Below, one piece after another: positions 16,740 through 25,512 of a stretch of DNA of 64,000 nt. The notes below the pieces were generated by a model. The model did no database searches and had not been told where the DNA came from. It worked only from the letters and a program-made list of their open reading frames with translations. A program made the position numbers and the translations under genes. Origin of the DNA: Leucobacter sp. CX169 (GTDB taxonomy: Bacteria; Actinomycetota; Actinomycetes; Actinomycetales; Microbacteriaceae); assembly GCF_017161405.1 (NCBI RefSeq), contig NZ_CP071051.1, forward strand, positions 186,001 through 250,000. Reading direction: 5' to 3'. Each line of letters opens with the position of its first letter. The stretch's first letter is position 1.

Positions 16740-17602
16740 TGTGCCGGGGTAACGCGCAGGGTCGGGTCGCTGAGGAGCGCGGCGGTGATCGCTTGAATGG
16801 CAGCCTGGTACTGCGGGCCGAGATAGGCGCGCGTGCAGATGCACAGGCAGAGCATGCGGCCGTCGATGTTGAGGAAGGCCAGGTCGTGCCCGATCCCCTC
16901 CACGCTGCCCCCCTTGCCGCCGGTGTCGAGCTGCCAGCCGTTCGCGGCGGCGAGCGCCGCGGCAGACACGCCGATCACCGGATCCACGCGCTCGCGCAGC
17001 AGCTGCATGGCGTAGGCGGTCCGCTCGGCATCGAGGAGCTCGCCTCGGACGAGCGCGGCCATAAATCGCGCCAGGTCGAGTGCCGTGGTGCGATTCGTGA
17101 GTCCGGCGCGCAGGCCCGCCTCGTCCGAGTAGGGACGCTGCATGGCGGTGTGGTGTACCCCCGCTTCGGCGAAGGCGGTGGCGATGGGGTCCGGCCCGAG
17201 CGCCTCGAAGCACATATTGGTGGCGCAGTTCGCGCTCACCACAATCATCCGCTCGAGCACCCGCGCCAGGGTGACGGTGTGGCCAGGGGAGCCAAGCGTC
17301 GGCTCGGTCTCCTCGACCTCCATCACGTAGCGCCCGGCGCCCGGCGCCATGCTGGTGAACTCGTGCGTCACCTGCCACTCGTCGTCGAGGTGCCACGTGC
17401 CGCGCTGCACCTCGCGCAGGGCGGCGACGAGCACGCCGATCTTGACGGTCGACGCGGAGTAATACGAACGCTCGGCGTCGTACGCGCGCAGCACGGCGCC
17501 GTCCGCGTCCACCAGGGCATAAGAGATCATGGGCACGCCGTCTGAGTAGTCGCTGACCACCCCGCCCGCGGCGTCACCGAGACCGAAATCGGGTTGGTTC
17601 AC
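16736..17602 (-). CDS. Class A beta-lactamase-fold serine hydrolase, leaderless (A of a pair)
   Basis: 288 aa; GTG start with GAGGAGG 5 nt upstream. SxxK at S51-T-V-K54, SAN in VVSANCATN and a KGG triad in DTGGKGGSVEG. It has no signal peptide (begins MNQPDFGLGD). It is similar in layout to the downstream gene, with which it overlaps by 4 bp, so the pair looks like a tandem duplication that diverged. A regulatory palindrome lies directly upstream of the ribosome-binding site. Confidence 0.82.
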   Translation of the reverse strand: MNQPDFGLGDAAGGVVSDYSDGVPMISYALVDADGAVLRAYDAERSYYSASTVKIGVLVAALREVQRGTWHLDDEWQVTHEFTSMAPGAGRYVMEVEETEPTLGSPGHTVTLARVLERMIVVSANCATNMCFEALGPDPIATAFAEAGVHHTAMQRPYSDEAGLRAGLTNRTTALDLARFMAALVRGELLDAERTAYAMQLLRERVDPVIGVSAAALAAANGWQLDTGGKGGSVEGIGHDLAFLNIDGRMLCLCICTRAYLGPQYQAAIQAITAALLSDPTLRVTPAQ

Positions 17603-17613
17603 AAGATCCTCCT

Positions 17614-17628
17614 CTTACGTATCGCAAC
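17614..17628. promoter_or_regulatory. 15-bp operator-like palindrome, site 2 (serine hydrolase pair)
   Basis: CTTACGTATCGCAAC fits STTAYGWNWCRTAAS apart from one position. It lies 12 bp before the start at 17602, where it would overlap the transcription start or -10 region. Confidence 0.55.
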
Positions 17629-17712
17629 ATTGCGTCGCCCGAGCTGCATGAGCCCCCGCAAACTCATTGAAACGGGAACAAATGTGTGCTTGAGCCTACA
17701 CCTCGACCGCAA

Positions 17713-17727
17713 GATACGTAGCCTATA
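17713..17727. promoter_or_regulatory. Degenerate copy of the 15-bp palindrome plus -10-like TATAGT
   Basis: GATACGTAGCCTATA has a good left half and a poor right half. It overlaps a possible -10 TATAGT (17724-17729) upstream of the plus-strand gene at 17772. Confidence 0.3.
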
Positions 17728-17771
17728 GTGGGCGAGAGATCAGTGTTGTTCGACCGGAGGAGTCCCTCGCA

Positions 17772-19148
17772 ATGCCCGATTCCGACGCCGCACCGCACGG
17801 CCTCCACGCGCTCGCCGCCGCACGCGAAGCCCCCGCAACCCTGCTCGCGGTCGAGCGACCGGGGGTCGGTGCGCTGCTCGCCGCCCGGGGCGACGCTGGT
17901 GATGGGAGCGCGCCCGATCTCGATACGAGTTTCCGCATCGCGTCGTGCACCAAGTCCTTCACGGCGGCGCGCGTGCTGCAGCTGCGCGACGCCGGGTTGC
18001 TCGACCTCGATGACCCGATCGACCGCCACCTCCCAGTGGCCCCGCTCCTCATCGGCGATGGCCATCCGGTGATCACCGTGCGCGCGGCGATGTCTATGTC
18101 GGCCGGGCTGCCAACCGACGATGCGTGGGCCGACCGGCAGGAGTCGATGGCTCCGGGTCTCCTTGACGCGCTCGGCGCCGACGGCGTGCGCCTGGTGCGG
18201 ACGCCGGGCAGCGGCTACGAGTACGCCAACCTCGGCTTCGCCTGGCTGGGGCGGGTGTGCGAACACCTTGACGGGCGACCGTTCGCCGAGCAGGTCCGTG
18301 ATGAGCTGGTCCTGCCGCTTGGCCTGGGGGAGGTGACGTTCTCGGAGCCGCGCACGGGCCGCGTCGCGACGGGGTACGCGCGGGTCGGGGGTGAGTGGAG
18401 CGCTCAACCGGTGAGCGGACCCGGCGCCTTCTCTGCCATCGGCGGGATCTTCGCCTCTGGTGCCGCGCTGCTGCGTTGGTCACGCTGGCTGCTCGAGGCC
18501 TGTGGTCACGCCGTCGGCCGTGATGACCGTGTGCTCTCGGCCGCGAGCCGCCGCGAGATGCAACGGCCGCAGACGCTCATTTCGTCCGCGGGGACGGGCG
18601 CCAGCGCGGCCTACGGTTTCGGGTTGGTAATTGAGGCTGATGAGCGACTCGGCACCGTTGTCTCGCACTCGGGCGGGTACCCGGGCTTCAGTGCGCACAT
18701 GCGTTGGCACCCCGTCAGCGGCATCGCGGCGGTGGGGTTCGAGAACGCCCGCTATAGCGGGGTCTCAATGATCGTGACGCAGGCGCTCGCGGAAGCCGTC
18801 GGGGCTGCGCAGACTGCGGCCGAGCCGTGGCCCGAAACCCAGTCGGCGGTGCGCGCCGTCACCGCGCTGCTCGCCTCTGGGGGCGGCGACGACTGGCTGC
18901 GCTTCCTCGAGCGTGAGTGCGATCCGGTGGTCGCCCTCGACGACTCGGCCGACGATCGGCGGCTGCGCGCCGCGGCGCTGGTCGGAGATGGCGCTCGGTC
19001 GGCGCCCCCGACGTTCCCCACCGCGGCGAGCGCCGAGTGGCAGGTAGAGGGGGCCGCGGGCTCCGCGCGCGTCGTGCTTGAGCTGTCGCCGCTCGAGCCG
19101 CCGCGCATCCAGCGACTCGAGATATCGGCCGCGTCGGTTACACCTTGA
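17772..19148 (+). CDS. Class C beta-lactamase-fold serine hydrolase, leaderless
   Basis: 458 aa; ATG with GGAGG upstream. Motifs: S58-C-T-K61, a Tyr-x-Asn motif in YEYANLGF, and HSGG replacing the KTG triad, all typical of the Beta-lactamase family PF00144 (AmpC/DD-peptidase/esterase/D-aminopeptidase). No signal peptide, so cytoplasmic. The C-terminal 100 residues form an extra domain. It is divergent from the class A-like pair and overlaps the M20 peptidase tail-to-tail by 11 bp. A D-aminopeptidase-like activity is plausible; esterase activity is an alternative. Confidence 0.85.
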   Translation: MPDSDAAPHGLHALAAAREAPATLLAVERPGVGALLAARGDAGDGSAPDLDTSFRIASCTKSFTAARVLQLRDAGLLDLDDPIDRHLPVAPLLIGDGHPVITVRAAMSMSAGLPTDDAWADRQESMAPGLLDALGADGVRLVRTPGSGYEYANLGFAWLGRVCEHLDGRPFAEQVRDELVLPLGLGEVTFSEPRTGRVATGYARVGGEWSAQPVSGPGAFSAIGGIFASGAALLRWSRWLLEACGHAVGRDDRVLSAASRREMQRPQTLISSAGTGASAAYGFGLVIEADERLGTVVSHSGGYPGFSAHMRWHPVSGIAAVGFENARYSGVSMIVTQALAEAVGAAQTAAEPWPETQSAVRAVTALLASGGGDDWLRFLERECDPVVALDDSADDRRLRAAALVGDGARSAPPTFPTAASAEWQVEGAAGSARVVLELSPLEPPRIQRLEISAASVTP

Positions 19149-20457
19149 GCAGGAAGTCGCTCAGGATCAGCTGCCCGCCGTTGACCGACGCGACTGGGAT
19201 GCGCTCGTCGATGCCGTGCACGCCGGCGCTCGTGCGGCCTTCGGGGTCCGCGGTCTGCGGCGTGAATCCGAAGCACTCGATGCCGAGCGTCGCGAATGCC
19301 TTGGCGTCGGTTCCGCCGCCCATGCAGAACGGGACCACGGCCGACTCTGGGTCATAGCGCAGCAGCGCGTCGCGCATCGCGGCGAACCAGGGGGAGGCTG
19401 AGGAAAACTGCGTGGGTCGGCTCGGATCGGTAAAGCTCCACGCAACGTCCGGACCGATTAGTTCGGCGAGTGTCGCCTGGGTGGACTCGAAGGTGCCGGG
19501 GAGGCAGCGAACGTCGACCTCGGCCTCGGCCACCCCGGGGATGACGTTGACCTTGTAGCCCGCGCTGAGCATCGTCGTCGTCGCCGAGCAGCGGATGGTG
19601 ACCCGCGCCACCTCGCCCGCAGCGCCCATGCGGGCTATGGCCGCCTCGACCCCCGCCTCGGTGTCGAGTTCTGCGACGTATCCCAGCGCGGCGTTCGTGC
19701 CCGCGATGTACTCGCGCACGGGCTCGACGAGGTGGAGCGGCCACCGGTGCGTGTTGATCCGGTGGGCCGCCCCCAGCAGCTTCGTGACGGCACTGTCGGG
19801 CGTGGGTCGCGACCCGTGGCCCGCCGGCCCCTCGGCGCGCAGCTTCATATGGAGCGTCCCCCGCTCGGCCACGGCGATCGGGAACACCGTGACCTCGGGG
19901 CCCGCGGCGGAGGGCAGGCACATGGCGTTCCCTCCGGACTCGCCGATCGCCGCGGTGACCCCGGCGAAGAGCTCGGGGTGGGCGTCCACAATCCAGTGTG
20001 ATCCCCAGGCCCCACGGTCTTCCTCGTCCGCGATGAAGAGGAAGAGAATGTCGCGTTGCGGGGCGATCCCGTCCCGCGCCCACTCGAGCAGCGTCACGAT
20101 CATCATCGCGACGGTGCCCTTCATGTCGCTCGCGCCCCGCCCGTAGACGTAGCCGTCGCGAATCTGGCCCGCAAACGGCGGGCTTGCCCACTGCGCCGGC
20201 TCGGCAGGAACGACGTCGAGATGACCGTGCACCAGCAGGGCGGGCAGGGCAGGATCCCGGCCGTGCACCCGCACCGCCACCGACGCGCGATGCGGCTCGG
20301 GGGCGTACAGCTGGGGCGCGTAGCCTGCGGCGCGCAGGATCCGCGCGATCTCTTCGGCGAGGGGCGTCTCGCCGCGGCTGTCGCCATCGCCAAAGTTCGA
20401 TGTGTCGAACGTGATGAGGTGCGCGCACAGCTCGGCCGGGGTCATCGATGGGTTCAC
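19138..20457 (-). CDS. M20-family metallopeptidase (ArgE/DapE/CPG2-like)
   Basis: 439 aa from the GTG at 20457; AGAGAGG lies about 9 nt upstream. Zinc-site motifs are clear: HGHLDVVP (His79, Asp81), GRGASDMKG, ADEEDRG (catalytic Glu pair), and the C-terminal His in GVHGIDERI. The dimerisation domain interrupts the middle as usual. It hydrolyses an N-acyl or dipeptide bond in the cytoplasm. It is transcribed divergently from the S66 peptidase, and the shared region has two copies of the 15-bp palindrome. Confidence 0.88.
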   Translation of the reverse strand: MNPSMTPAELCAHLITFDTSNFGDGDSRGETPLAEEIARILRAAGYAPQLYAPEPHRASVAVRVHGRDPALPALLVHGHLDVVPAEPAQWASPPFAGQIRDGYVYGRGASDMKGTVAMMIVTLLEWARDGIAPQRDILFLFIADEEDRGAWGSHWIVDAHPELFAGVTAAIGESGGNAMCLPSAAGPEVTVFPIAVAERGTLHMKLRAEGPAGHGSRPTPDSAVTKLLGAAHRINTHRWPLHLVEPVREYIAGTNAALGYVAELDTEAGVEAAIARMGAAGEVARVTIRCSATTTMLSAGYKVNVIPGVAEAEVDVRCLPGTFESTQATLAELIGPDVAWSFTDPSRPTQFSSASPWFAAMRDALLRYDPESAVVPFCMGGGTDAKAFATLGIECFGFTPQTADPEGRTSAGVHGIDERIPVASVNGGQLILSDFLLKV

Positions 20458-20512
20458 GCCTAGCCATCCTCTCTGAGGGCTCGGGATGGGAATCTGTGCT
20501 AGCGGGCAGAAA

Positions 20513-20527
20513 GTTACGTCACATAAC
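20513..20527. promoter_or_regulatory. 15-bp operator-like palindrome, site 3 (M20/S66 divergent region)
   Basis: GTTACGTCACATAAC is the most symmetric copy: GTTACGT and GTTATGT arms around one central base. It is 56 bp from the M20 start. Confidence 0.6.
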
Positions 20528-20598
20528 ACCAGCGTGTCGGGGTTGCCTGCGCTCGCGTCTTTCCCAATCTTATTGCTGCTTCTCGAAGAATGGGGTAC

Positions 20599-20628
20599 TT
20601 GCGGCGGGCTTCTTATGATTCGTAAGAT
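20599..20628 (+). promoter_or_regulatory. Candidate promoter of the S66 peptidase gene
   Basis: TTGCGG, 18-bp spacer, TAAGAT, about 70 bp before the ATG at 20700. Confidence 0.45.
20612..20626. promoter_or_regulatory. 15-bp operator-like palindrome, site 4 (S66 promoter)
   Basis: CTTATGATTCGTAAG has arms CTTATGA and CTTACGA. It lies between a -35-like TTGCGG (20599-20604) and overlaps a -10-like TAAGAT (20623-20628), the position of a repressor site. Confidence 0.6.
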
Positions 20629-20699
20629 GAGGGAACTGGTGGGCCACCTGCGCGCAAATGCGCGAGGCACCATCAGGAAATCCGTCTCAAAGGAGCGAC

Positions 20700-21656
20700 A
20701 TGACCGAGAACGCCCGCATCGCCGCCGCGCTTCGCCCGCTGCAACCGGGTGACCGCTGTGCGCTGATCAGCCCGTCGGGAGCCTCTGAGGAGGAGGCGAT
20801 CGCCAAGGGAGAGGATCTCCTGCGCTCCTGGGGTCTCGTGCCCGTGCGGGCCCCGCACGTGGCCGACCGTCACGCCAGGGCAGACTACCTGGCGGGTGCG
20901 GATGAGGACCGGGCGGCAGACCTCACCTGGGCGTGGACCGACCCTGAGATCAGCGGAGTGTTCTGTGTGCGCGGTGGCTACGGCGCGATCCGGGTGCTCG
21001 ATCACCTCGACCCCGAAGCGCTCGCGGCGGCAACCCCGAAACCGCTCTTCGGTTCCTCCGATATCACCGCGCTTCACGAGTATTGGCAACAACACGTTGG
21101 CGTCCCGACCTGGTTCACCCCCATGATCGCCACGGGCGACTTGCTCAATAGCCCCGAGAACGTCGACGCGCTGCGCCGCGCCGTGCTCGGTGATGGGCCG
21201 CTCGAGGTCGCGAGCGACCCCGAGACCGCGACCCTCGTGCCGGGCGTCGCGCATGGCGAGCTGACCGGCGGAAACGTGAGCCTGCTCGCGATGAGCACGG
21301 GGTCGCATCCCGGCACGCGCACTCGTGCCGAGGGCCGGATCGTGCTGCTCGAGGAGATCCACGAGTCGGCCTATCGCCTGGATGCGCTCATGCAGATCCT
21401 GTTGCGCTCGGGCTACTTCGATGGTGCCGCAGCGGTCGGCCTCGGCACCTGGGTCGACTGCGGCCCGATCGAGGACATCCGCGCGCTGATGGAGGAGCTT
21501 CTCTCACCGCTCGGGATCCCGGTTGTCTGGGGGCTGCGCTTCGGCCACGGGGCGCGGGTGTCGTCCTTCCCAATCGGGTGCGGTCTCACCGCGACCCTCA
21601 CGGCCGACGACCAGCCGCGGCTGGTCTTCGATCGCGTGGACGCCCGCTCCGCGTGA
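20700..21656 (+). CDS. S66-family LD-carboxypeptidase / MccF-like serine peptidase
   Basis: 318 aa from the ATG at 20700 (AAGGAG upstream). Family features: PSGASEEEA near the N terminus, the nucleophile Ser in FGSSDITALHEYW, LLEEIHESAYRLD with the catalytic Glu, and a C-terminal GHG with the His. S66 enzymes such as LdcA cut the L-diaminoacid-D-Ala bond of murein tetrapeptides in the cytoplasm; the MccF branch cleaves other amide bonds, and I cannot separate the two by eye. Context with peptide import and D-amino-acid enzymes favours muropeptide turnover. Confidence 0.85.
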   Translation: MTENARIAAALRPLQPGDRCALISPSGASEEEAIAKGEDLLRSWGLVPVRAPHVADRHARADYLAGADEDRAADLTWAWTDPEISGVFCVRGGYGAIRVLDHLDPEALAAATPKPLFGSSDITALHEYWQQHVGVPTWFTPMIATGDLLNSPENVDALRRAVLGDGPLEVASDPETATLVPGVAHGELTGGNVSLLAMSTGSHPGTRTRAEGRIVLLEEIHESAYRLDALMQILLRSGYFDGAAAVGLGTWVDCGPIEDIRALMEELLSPLGIPVVWGLRFGHGARVSSFPIGCGLTATLTADDQPRLVFDRVDARSA

Positions 21657-21669
21657 TCAGGCTGGCCCG

Positions 21670-22911
21670 TTAGTCCGCGAGGACGATCGCGGCGTCCAAC
21701 TCGAGCAGCGCGTCGCCGCGCAGGTGCAGCTGTGTGACGAAGTCGTCTACCGCCTGCTTCGCCTCGGAGTCGGGCGGCAGGTCGTCGCCCATCGCGAAGA
21801 CCGCGAAGACCAGGTCCGTCCCGCCGACGGTGCGGACGATGCCGGCGAGTGAGTGCACACTTTCGATGTAGCCAGTCTTGCCGCGCACGGCGCCGGCGAC
21901 GACCGCGTTGTCCCCGGTGAAGCGGGTCTTCGACAGGGTGCCTTCCGGCCCCGAGCGCGTGAGCCGGTCGTCTAGCATGCCCAGCACGCCCTCGCGCAGG
22001 CGAGCGCGCCGCAGCAGATCGGCGACGGTGGCCGCAGGCACCCTGATCCCGGCACTCAGTCCGGAACCGTCGAGCAGCTCCACGCCGTCGAGCGGGACAC
22101 CGAACCGCGCGAGCTCGGCCTTGAGGGCCCGCTCCAGGCCGGCAAAGCTTGCGTCCTCGCCGGCAGCTAGCGCCGCGAGCCGAGCGAGCGCCTCCGCGAG
22201 CGCATTGTCCGAGCTGCGCAGCGTCTCGGTGACGAGCGCCTCGACGGGTGGCGACGACACCGAGGCGAGACACTCGGCTCCCGCCTCGGCGCGACCGCGC
22301 ACGATTTCGGGGTCTCCGCCGAGCAGCGCCGCAAACTCGGCACCGGCGCGGCCGGCGGGGTCCGTGCTGCGGGGACTGTCATCAGCGACCGGATCCGCGC
22401 GGTCGCCGTCCGTTTGTAGTGCGGAGATGCGGGGGATGTATCCGCCGGGGTCGCGATCTTCCTCGAGCCACTGGTCCTCGCGCCACTCGCTCTCCGCGAA
22501 GAGGGAGTCGTCGAGCACGATACGGCTCGGCGGGGTACCGCCTAGCGCCGCAAGCGTCCGCGCGGCCAACTGGTCGAGCCGCGCGGGGGCGGGGTAGAAG
22601 GTCGCCCCGTCGCCGGGGACGCGGCTCAGCGTGACATCGCCCCCGCCGACGAGCACGATCTCGCCGGAACGGCTCCCGCGAAGCACGCGGGTCTCGATCC
22701 GGTGCGCGGGTCCGAGGGTGCTGAGCGCCGCGGCGCAGGTGATCGTCTTCATGACGCTCGCGGTCTCGCCGGGACGCCAGGCCGCGCGCTCGAGGAGCGA
22801 GCGGCCGCTATCGGCGTCGAGCACCTGGATGCGGCCGGCGCCCAGGCGCGGATCCTGTGCCTGCGCGCTGAGCGCGCTCAGCGCGTCCTGCGTCAGCTGG
22901 GGGGTGTTCAT
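21670..22911 (-). CDS. S13-type D-Ala-D-Ala carboxypeptidase-like protein, leaderless
   Basis: 413 aa from the ATG at 22911, overlapping the ABC ATPase stop by 4 bp (ATGA). PBP4/DacB-type motifs: S52-V-M-K55, SDN in RSSDNALAE and KTG in RGKTGYIES. The usual inserted domain lies between the first two motifs. Normal S13 proteins are exported, but this one begins MNTPQLTQDALSAL with no signal peptide. As the last gene of the peptide-importer operon it probably acts on imported D-Ala-ending peptides in the cytoplasm. Confidence 0.85.
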   Translation of the reverse strand: MNTPQLTQDALSALSAQAQDPRLGAGRIQVLDADSGRSLLERAAWRPGETASVMKTITCAAALSTLGPAHRIETRVLRGSRSGEIVLVGGGDVTLSRVPGDGATFYPAPARLDQLAARTLAALGGTPPSRIVLDDSLFAESEWREDQWLEEDRDPGGYIPRISALQTDGDRADPVADDSPRSTDPAGRAGAEFAALLGGDPEIVRGRAEAGAECLASVSSPPVEALVTETLRSSDNALAEALARLAALAAGEDASFAGLERALKAELARFGVPLDGVELLDGSGLSAGIRVPAATVADLLRRARLREGVLGMLDDRLTRSGPEGTLSKTRFTGDNAVVAGAVRGKTGYIESVHSLAGIVRTVGGTDLVFAVFAMGDDLPPDSEAKQAVDDFVTQLHLRGDALLELDAAIVLAD

Positions 22912-24590
22912 GCGCCGCTCCGTTCCGAGGCCTCTGGGGCGCCCATCGTGGGTACGGCAGCAAGGAGCTGCCGGGTGTAGTCGTGCTGGGGCGACAGGAG
23001 GACGTCCTCCGCATTCCCCGCCTCCACGATCTTGCCGCGGTGCATAACGAGCACCCGGTCCGCGATGTTCCAGGCCACGCCGAGGTCGTGGGTGATCACG
23101 AAGCAGCCGAGGCCCAAGTCCCGCTTCAGGCGCAGCAGAAGCGCCAGGATCTCGCCGCGGACGGAGGCGTCGAGGGAGGCCACCGGTTCGTCCGCGATGA
23201 GGAAGTCCGGCTCGAGCGCGAGGGCGCCCGCGATCACGACGCGCTGGCGTTGGCCGCCCGAGAGCTCCTTCGGGAGCTTGGTGAAGAAGCGCTCTGGCGG
23301 GTACAGCTCGGCTGCGAGCAGGGCTTGTCGCACGCGCTCGCGCTCGTCGCCGCCGAAGCCCTGGATGCGGATTCCCTCCGCGATGATCTCGTAGACCGTG
23401 TGCTTCGGGTTCAGCGCGGACATGGGATCCTGCAGCACAAACTGCACGCTGCCGCGATAATCTCGGAGATCGCGCGCCCGGCGGCTCAGCGGCTGACCGC
23501 GGTAGCGCACCTCGCCACTGCTCGGCGGTTGCAGCCCGAGCACAGTGCGCACCAGGGTGGTTTTGCCGGATCCCGACTGCCCCACGAGCACCGTGATCTC
23601 GCCCTCGCGGCAGCTCAGGTCGACCCCGTCCACTGCGGTGACGTTCCCGACCCTCGTGTGGAAGCTCACGGTGAGATCGTCGGTGCTCAAGATCTCGGCA
23701 CCGACGCCCGAGGCGATCACTGGGAGTGCTGTGGTTTCTCCCGGCGCGCTCTGCTTGCGGCTTGCCGGGTTGAGGCGGCTCTTGGGATCGCCAATCACAG
23801 GCACCGCGTCGGTCAGGGCGCGCGTGTGGGGGTGTCGGGGGTTCGCCAGGATCTCGCGGGACGGTCCGGTCTCGACGATCTCGCCCTGGTACATGACCGC
23901 GATCTCGTCGCAGGTCCGCGCGAGCACGGAGAGGTCGTGGGTGATCATGAGCAGCGACAGGCCGCGTTCCTTGACGAGTTTTGTGAGCAGGTCGAGCACG
24001 CGCTCCTGCACGATGACGTCGAGTGCGGTGGTGGGCTCGTCGGCAATGATGATGTCGGGGTCGCACGCGAGCGCCATGGCGATCATCACGCGCTGCTTTT
24101 GCCCACCCGAGAGCTCATGGGGGTAGGCGTTGATGGTGTGGGGGAGCAGATCGACCTGCTCGAGCAACGCGAGGACCTGGGGCCGGTAGTCGTCCCGACC
24201 CGAGCGGCGGGCATTCGGGTCATGCAGCCGGATCGCCTCGGCGATCTGGCGCCCGACGCGCTGCACCGGGTTCAACGAGTGCATGGCCCCCTGGAAGATA
24301 ATCGAGGCTTCGTTCCAGCGCACGGCCCGCACCTGGCCCCAGCTCAGCTCGTTCATGTCGTGATCGCCGACTCGGATGCTGCCGGAGACCGTGGCGCTGT
24401 CGGGGAGCAGACGGAGCGCCGACATGATGAGCGTCGATTTTCCGGAGCCGGACTCGCCCGCGATGCCGAGCGTGCCCTTTCGCGGCAGGGTGAGGTTGAC
24501 GTGCTTCACGGCCGCGTAGTCGAGCGGCGCACCGTCGCTGTCGCGGGTGCGGTAGGAGATCGAGACGTCTTCGAACTGCAGCGCATACAT
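22908..24590 (-). CDS. Dipeptide/oligopeptide ABC transporter, fused ATP-binding protein (DppD-DppF type)
   Basis: 560 aa from the ATG at 24590, which overlaps the permease stop by one base (TAATG). Two complete ATPase domains: Walker A GESGSGKST / signature LSGGQKQR / Walker B IIIADEPTTALD in the first half, and GQSGSGKTT / LSGGQRQR / LIADEPVASLD in the second, each followed by the oligopeptide C-terminal extension (HPHTRAL and HDYTRQLL). It powers uptake by the two permeases and binding protein encoded just upstream in the same operon. Confidence 0.93.
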   Translation of the reverse strand: MYALQFEDVSISYRTRDSDGAPLDYAAVKHVNLTLPRKGTLGIAGESGSGKSTLIMSALRLLPDSATVSGSIRVGDHDMNELSWGQVRAVRWNEASIIFQGAMHSLNPVQRVGRQIAEAIRLHDPNARRSGRDDYRPQVLALLEQVDLLPHTINAYPHELSGGQKQRVMIAMALACDPDIIIADEPTTALDVIVQERVLDLLTKLVKERGLSLLMITHDLSVLARTCDEIAVMYQGEIVETGPSREILANPRHPHTRALTDAVPVIGDPKSRLNPASRKQSAPGETTALPVIASGVGAEILSTDDLTVSFHTRVGNVTAVDGVDLSCREGEITVLVGQSGSGKTTLVRTVLGLQPPSSGEVRYRGQPLSRRARDLRDYRGSVQFVLQDPMSALNPKHTVYEIIAEGIRIQGFGGDERERVRQALLAAELYPPERFFTKLPKELSGGQRQRVVIAGALALEPDFLIADEPVASLDASVRGEILALLLRLKRDLGLGCFVITHDLGVAWNIADRVLVMHRGKIVEAGNAEDVLLSPQHDYTRQLLAAVPTMGAPEASERSGA

Positions 24591-25498
24591 TAGCGGTCTC
24601 CCAGAGTCGGGTTGACGACGGTTTCGAGCGCCCGGCTGACGAGCGTAAAGGCGAGCACCACGACGAGGATCGCGAGGCCGGGGGCGACAATGAGCCACCA
24701 GAATCCCGCCACCGCTGCGCCGCTGCCCATTGCCTGCTGGAGCATCGTGCCCCAGGAGATCCCGCCGCCGTTGATCCCGAGGAACGCCAGCGTCGCCTCA
24801 GAGATGATCGCGACGCCGACGGCGAGTGAGGTGTTGGCGAGCACGAGCGGCATTACTCCCGGGAGGATGTGCCGCCAGGTGATGTGCGCCTGCGACGCCC
24901 CGAGCGCCCGAGAACGCTCGACGTATCCGCGCGACTCGAGCGAGAGTGTCTGCGCCCGGATCATGCGGGCGGTGCCGGCCCACGAGGTCACGCCGATCGC
25001 AACGACGATCGTGAAGGTGCTCGATCCCAGCACCGCGCCGAGCACGATCGCGAGCACCAGCCCGGGAATTACGAGGAAGAAGTCGATCACGCGCATAATG
25101 ACGGCCGATCGCCAGCCGCGCATGGTGCCGGCGAGCAGTCCCATCAACGTGCCGATGACCATCGACATGATCGTGGCGGCAATGCCGACCGTGAGCGAGG
25201 TGCGCGCGCCCCAGATGAGCAACGGCAGCACCGGGCGCCCGAGATGATCGGTGCCGAACCAAAACTCGGCCGACGGCGCTTCGAATGGCCTGCCCGGGGC
25301 CTTCGTCGGGTCGAGGACGGAGACGTCGGCGATGACCGGGGCGAAGACCGCGAGGAGCGTCACGATGACGAGCACCACGAGCCCGAGGAGACCTCCCGGC
25401 TGTCGCGCGAAGGCGCGCCAGTTGGCGCGGAACGCGTCCGCCCGCCGTCGGCGCGCGAGCTGCCGGGGGCTGGCAATTGCCACGGTTGCAGTGTCCAT
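24590..25498 (-). CDS. Peptide ABC transporter permease, DppC type
   Basis: 302 aa from the ATG at 25498 (GAGAGG about 10 nt upstream). An in-frame ATG at 25516 that overlaps the previous stop is an alternative start. It has the N-terminal OppC_N segment followed by six hydrophobic helices and the EAA-like loop (SRALGASQAHITWRHILPG). The sequence FGTDHLGRPVL is typical of DppC/OppC. It pairs with the DppB-type permease directly upstream to form the peptide channel. Confidence 0.92.
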   Translation of the reverse strand: MDTATVAIASPRQLARRRRADAFRANWRAFARQPGGLLGLVVLVIVTLLAVFAPVIADVSVLDPTKAPGRPFEAPSAEFWFGTDHLGRPVLPLLIWGARTSLTVGIAATIMSMVIGTLMGLLAGTMRGWRSAVIMRVIDFFLVIPGLVLAIVLGAVLGSSTFTIVVAIGVTSWAGTARMIRAQTLSLESRGYVERSRALGASQAHITWRHILPGVMPLVLANTSLAVGVAIISEATLAFLGINGGGISWGTMLQQAMGSGAAVAGFWWLIVAPGLAILVVVLAFTLVSRALETVVNPTLGDR

Positions 25499-25512
25499 AG
25501 TCGTCTCGCCTC

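Noticed and set aside
16740-17396. Upstream extension of serine hydrolase B to 474 codons
   Set aside because: It overlaps serine hydrolase A in another frame and reads as low-complexity sequence; the GTG at 16739 overlaps the upstream stop.
22911-24066. Upstream extension of the S13 gene to a 798-codon frame
   Set aside because: The extension is an Arg/His/Pro-rich shadow of the fused ATPase gene. The ATG at 22911 with ATGA overlap is the natural start.
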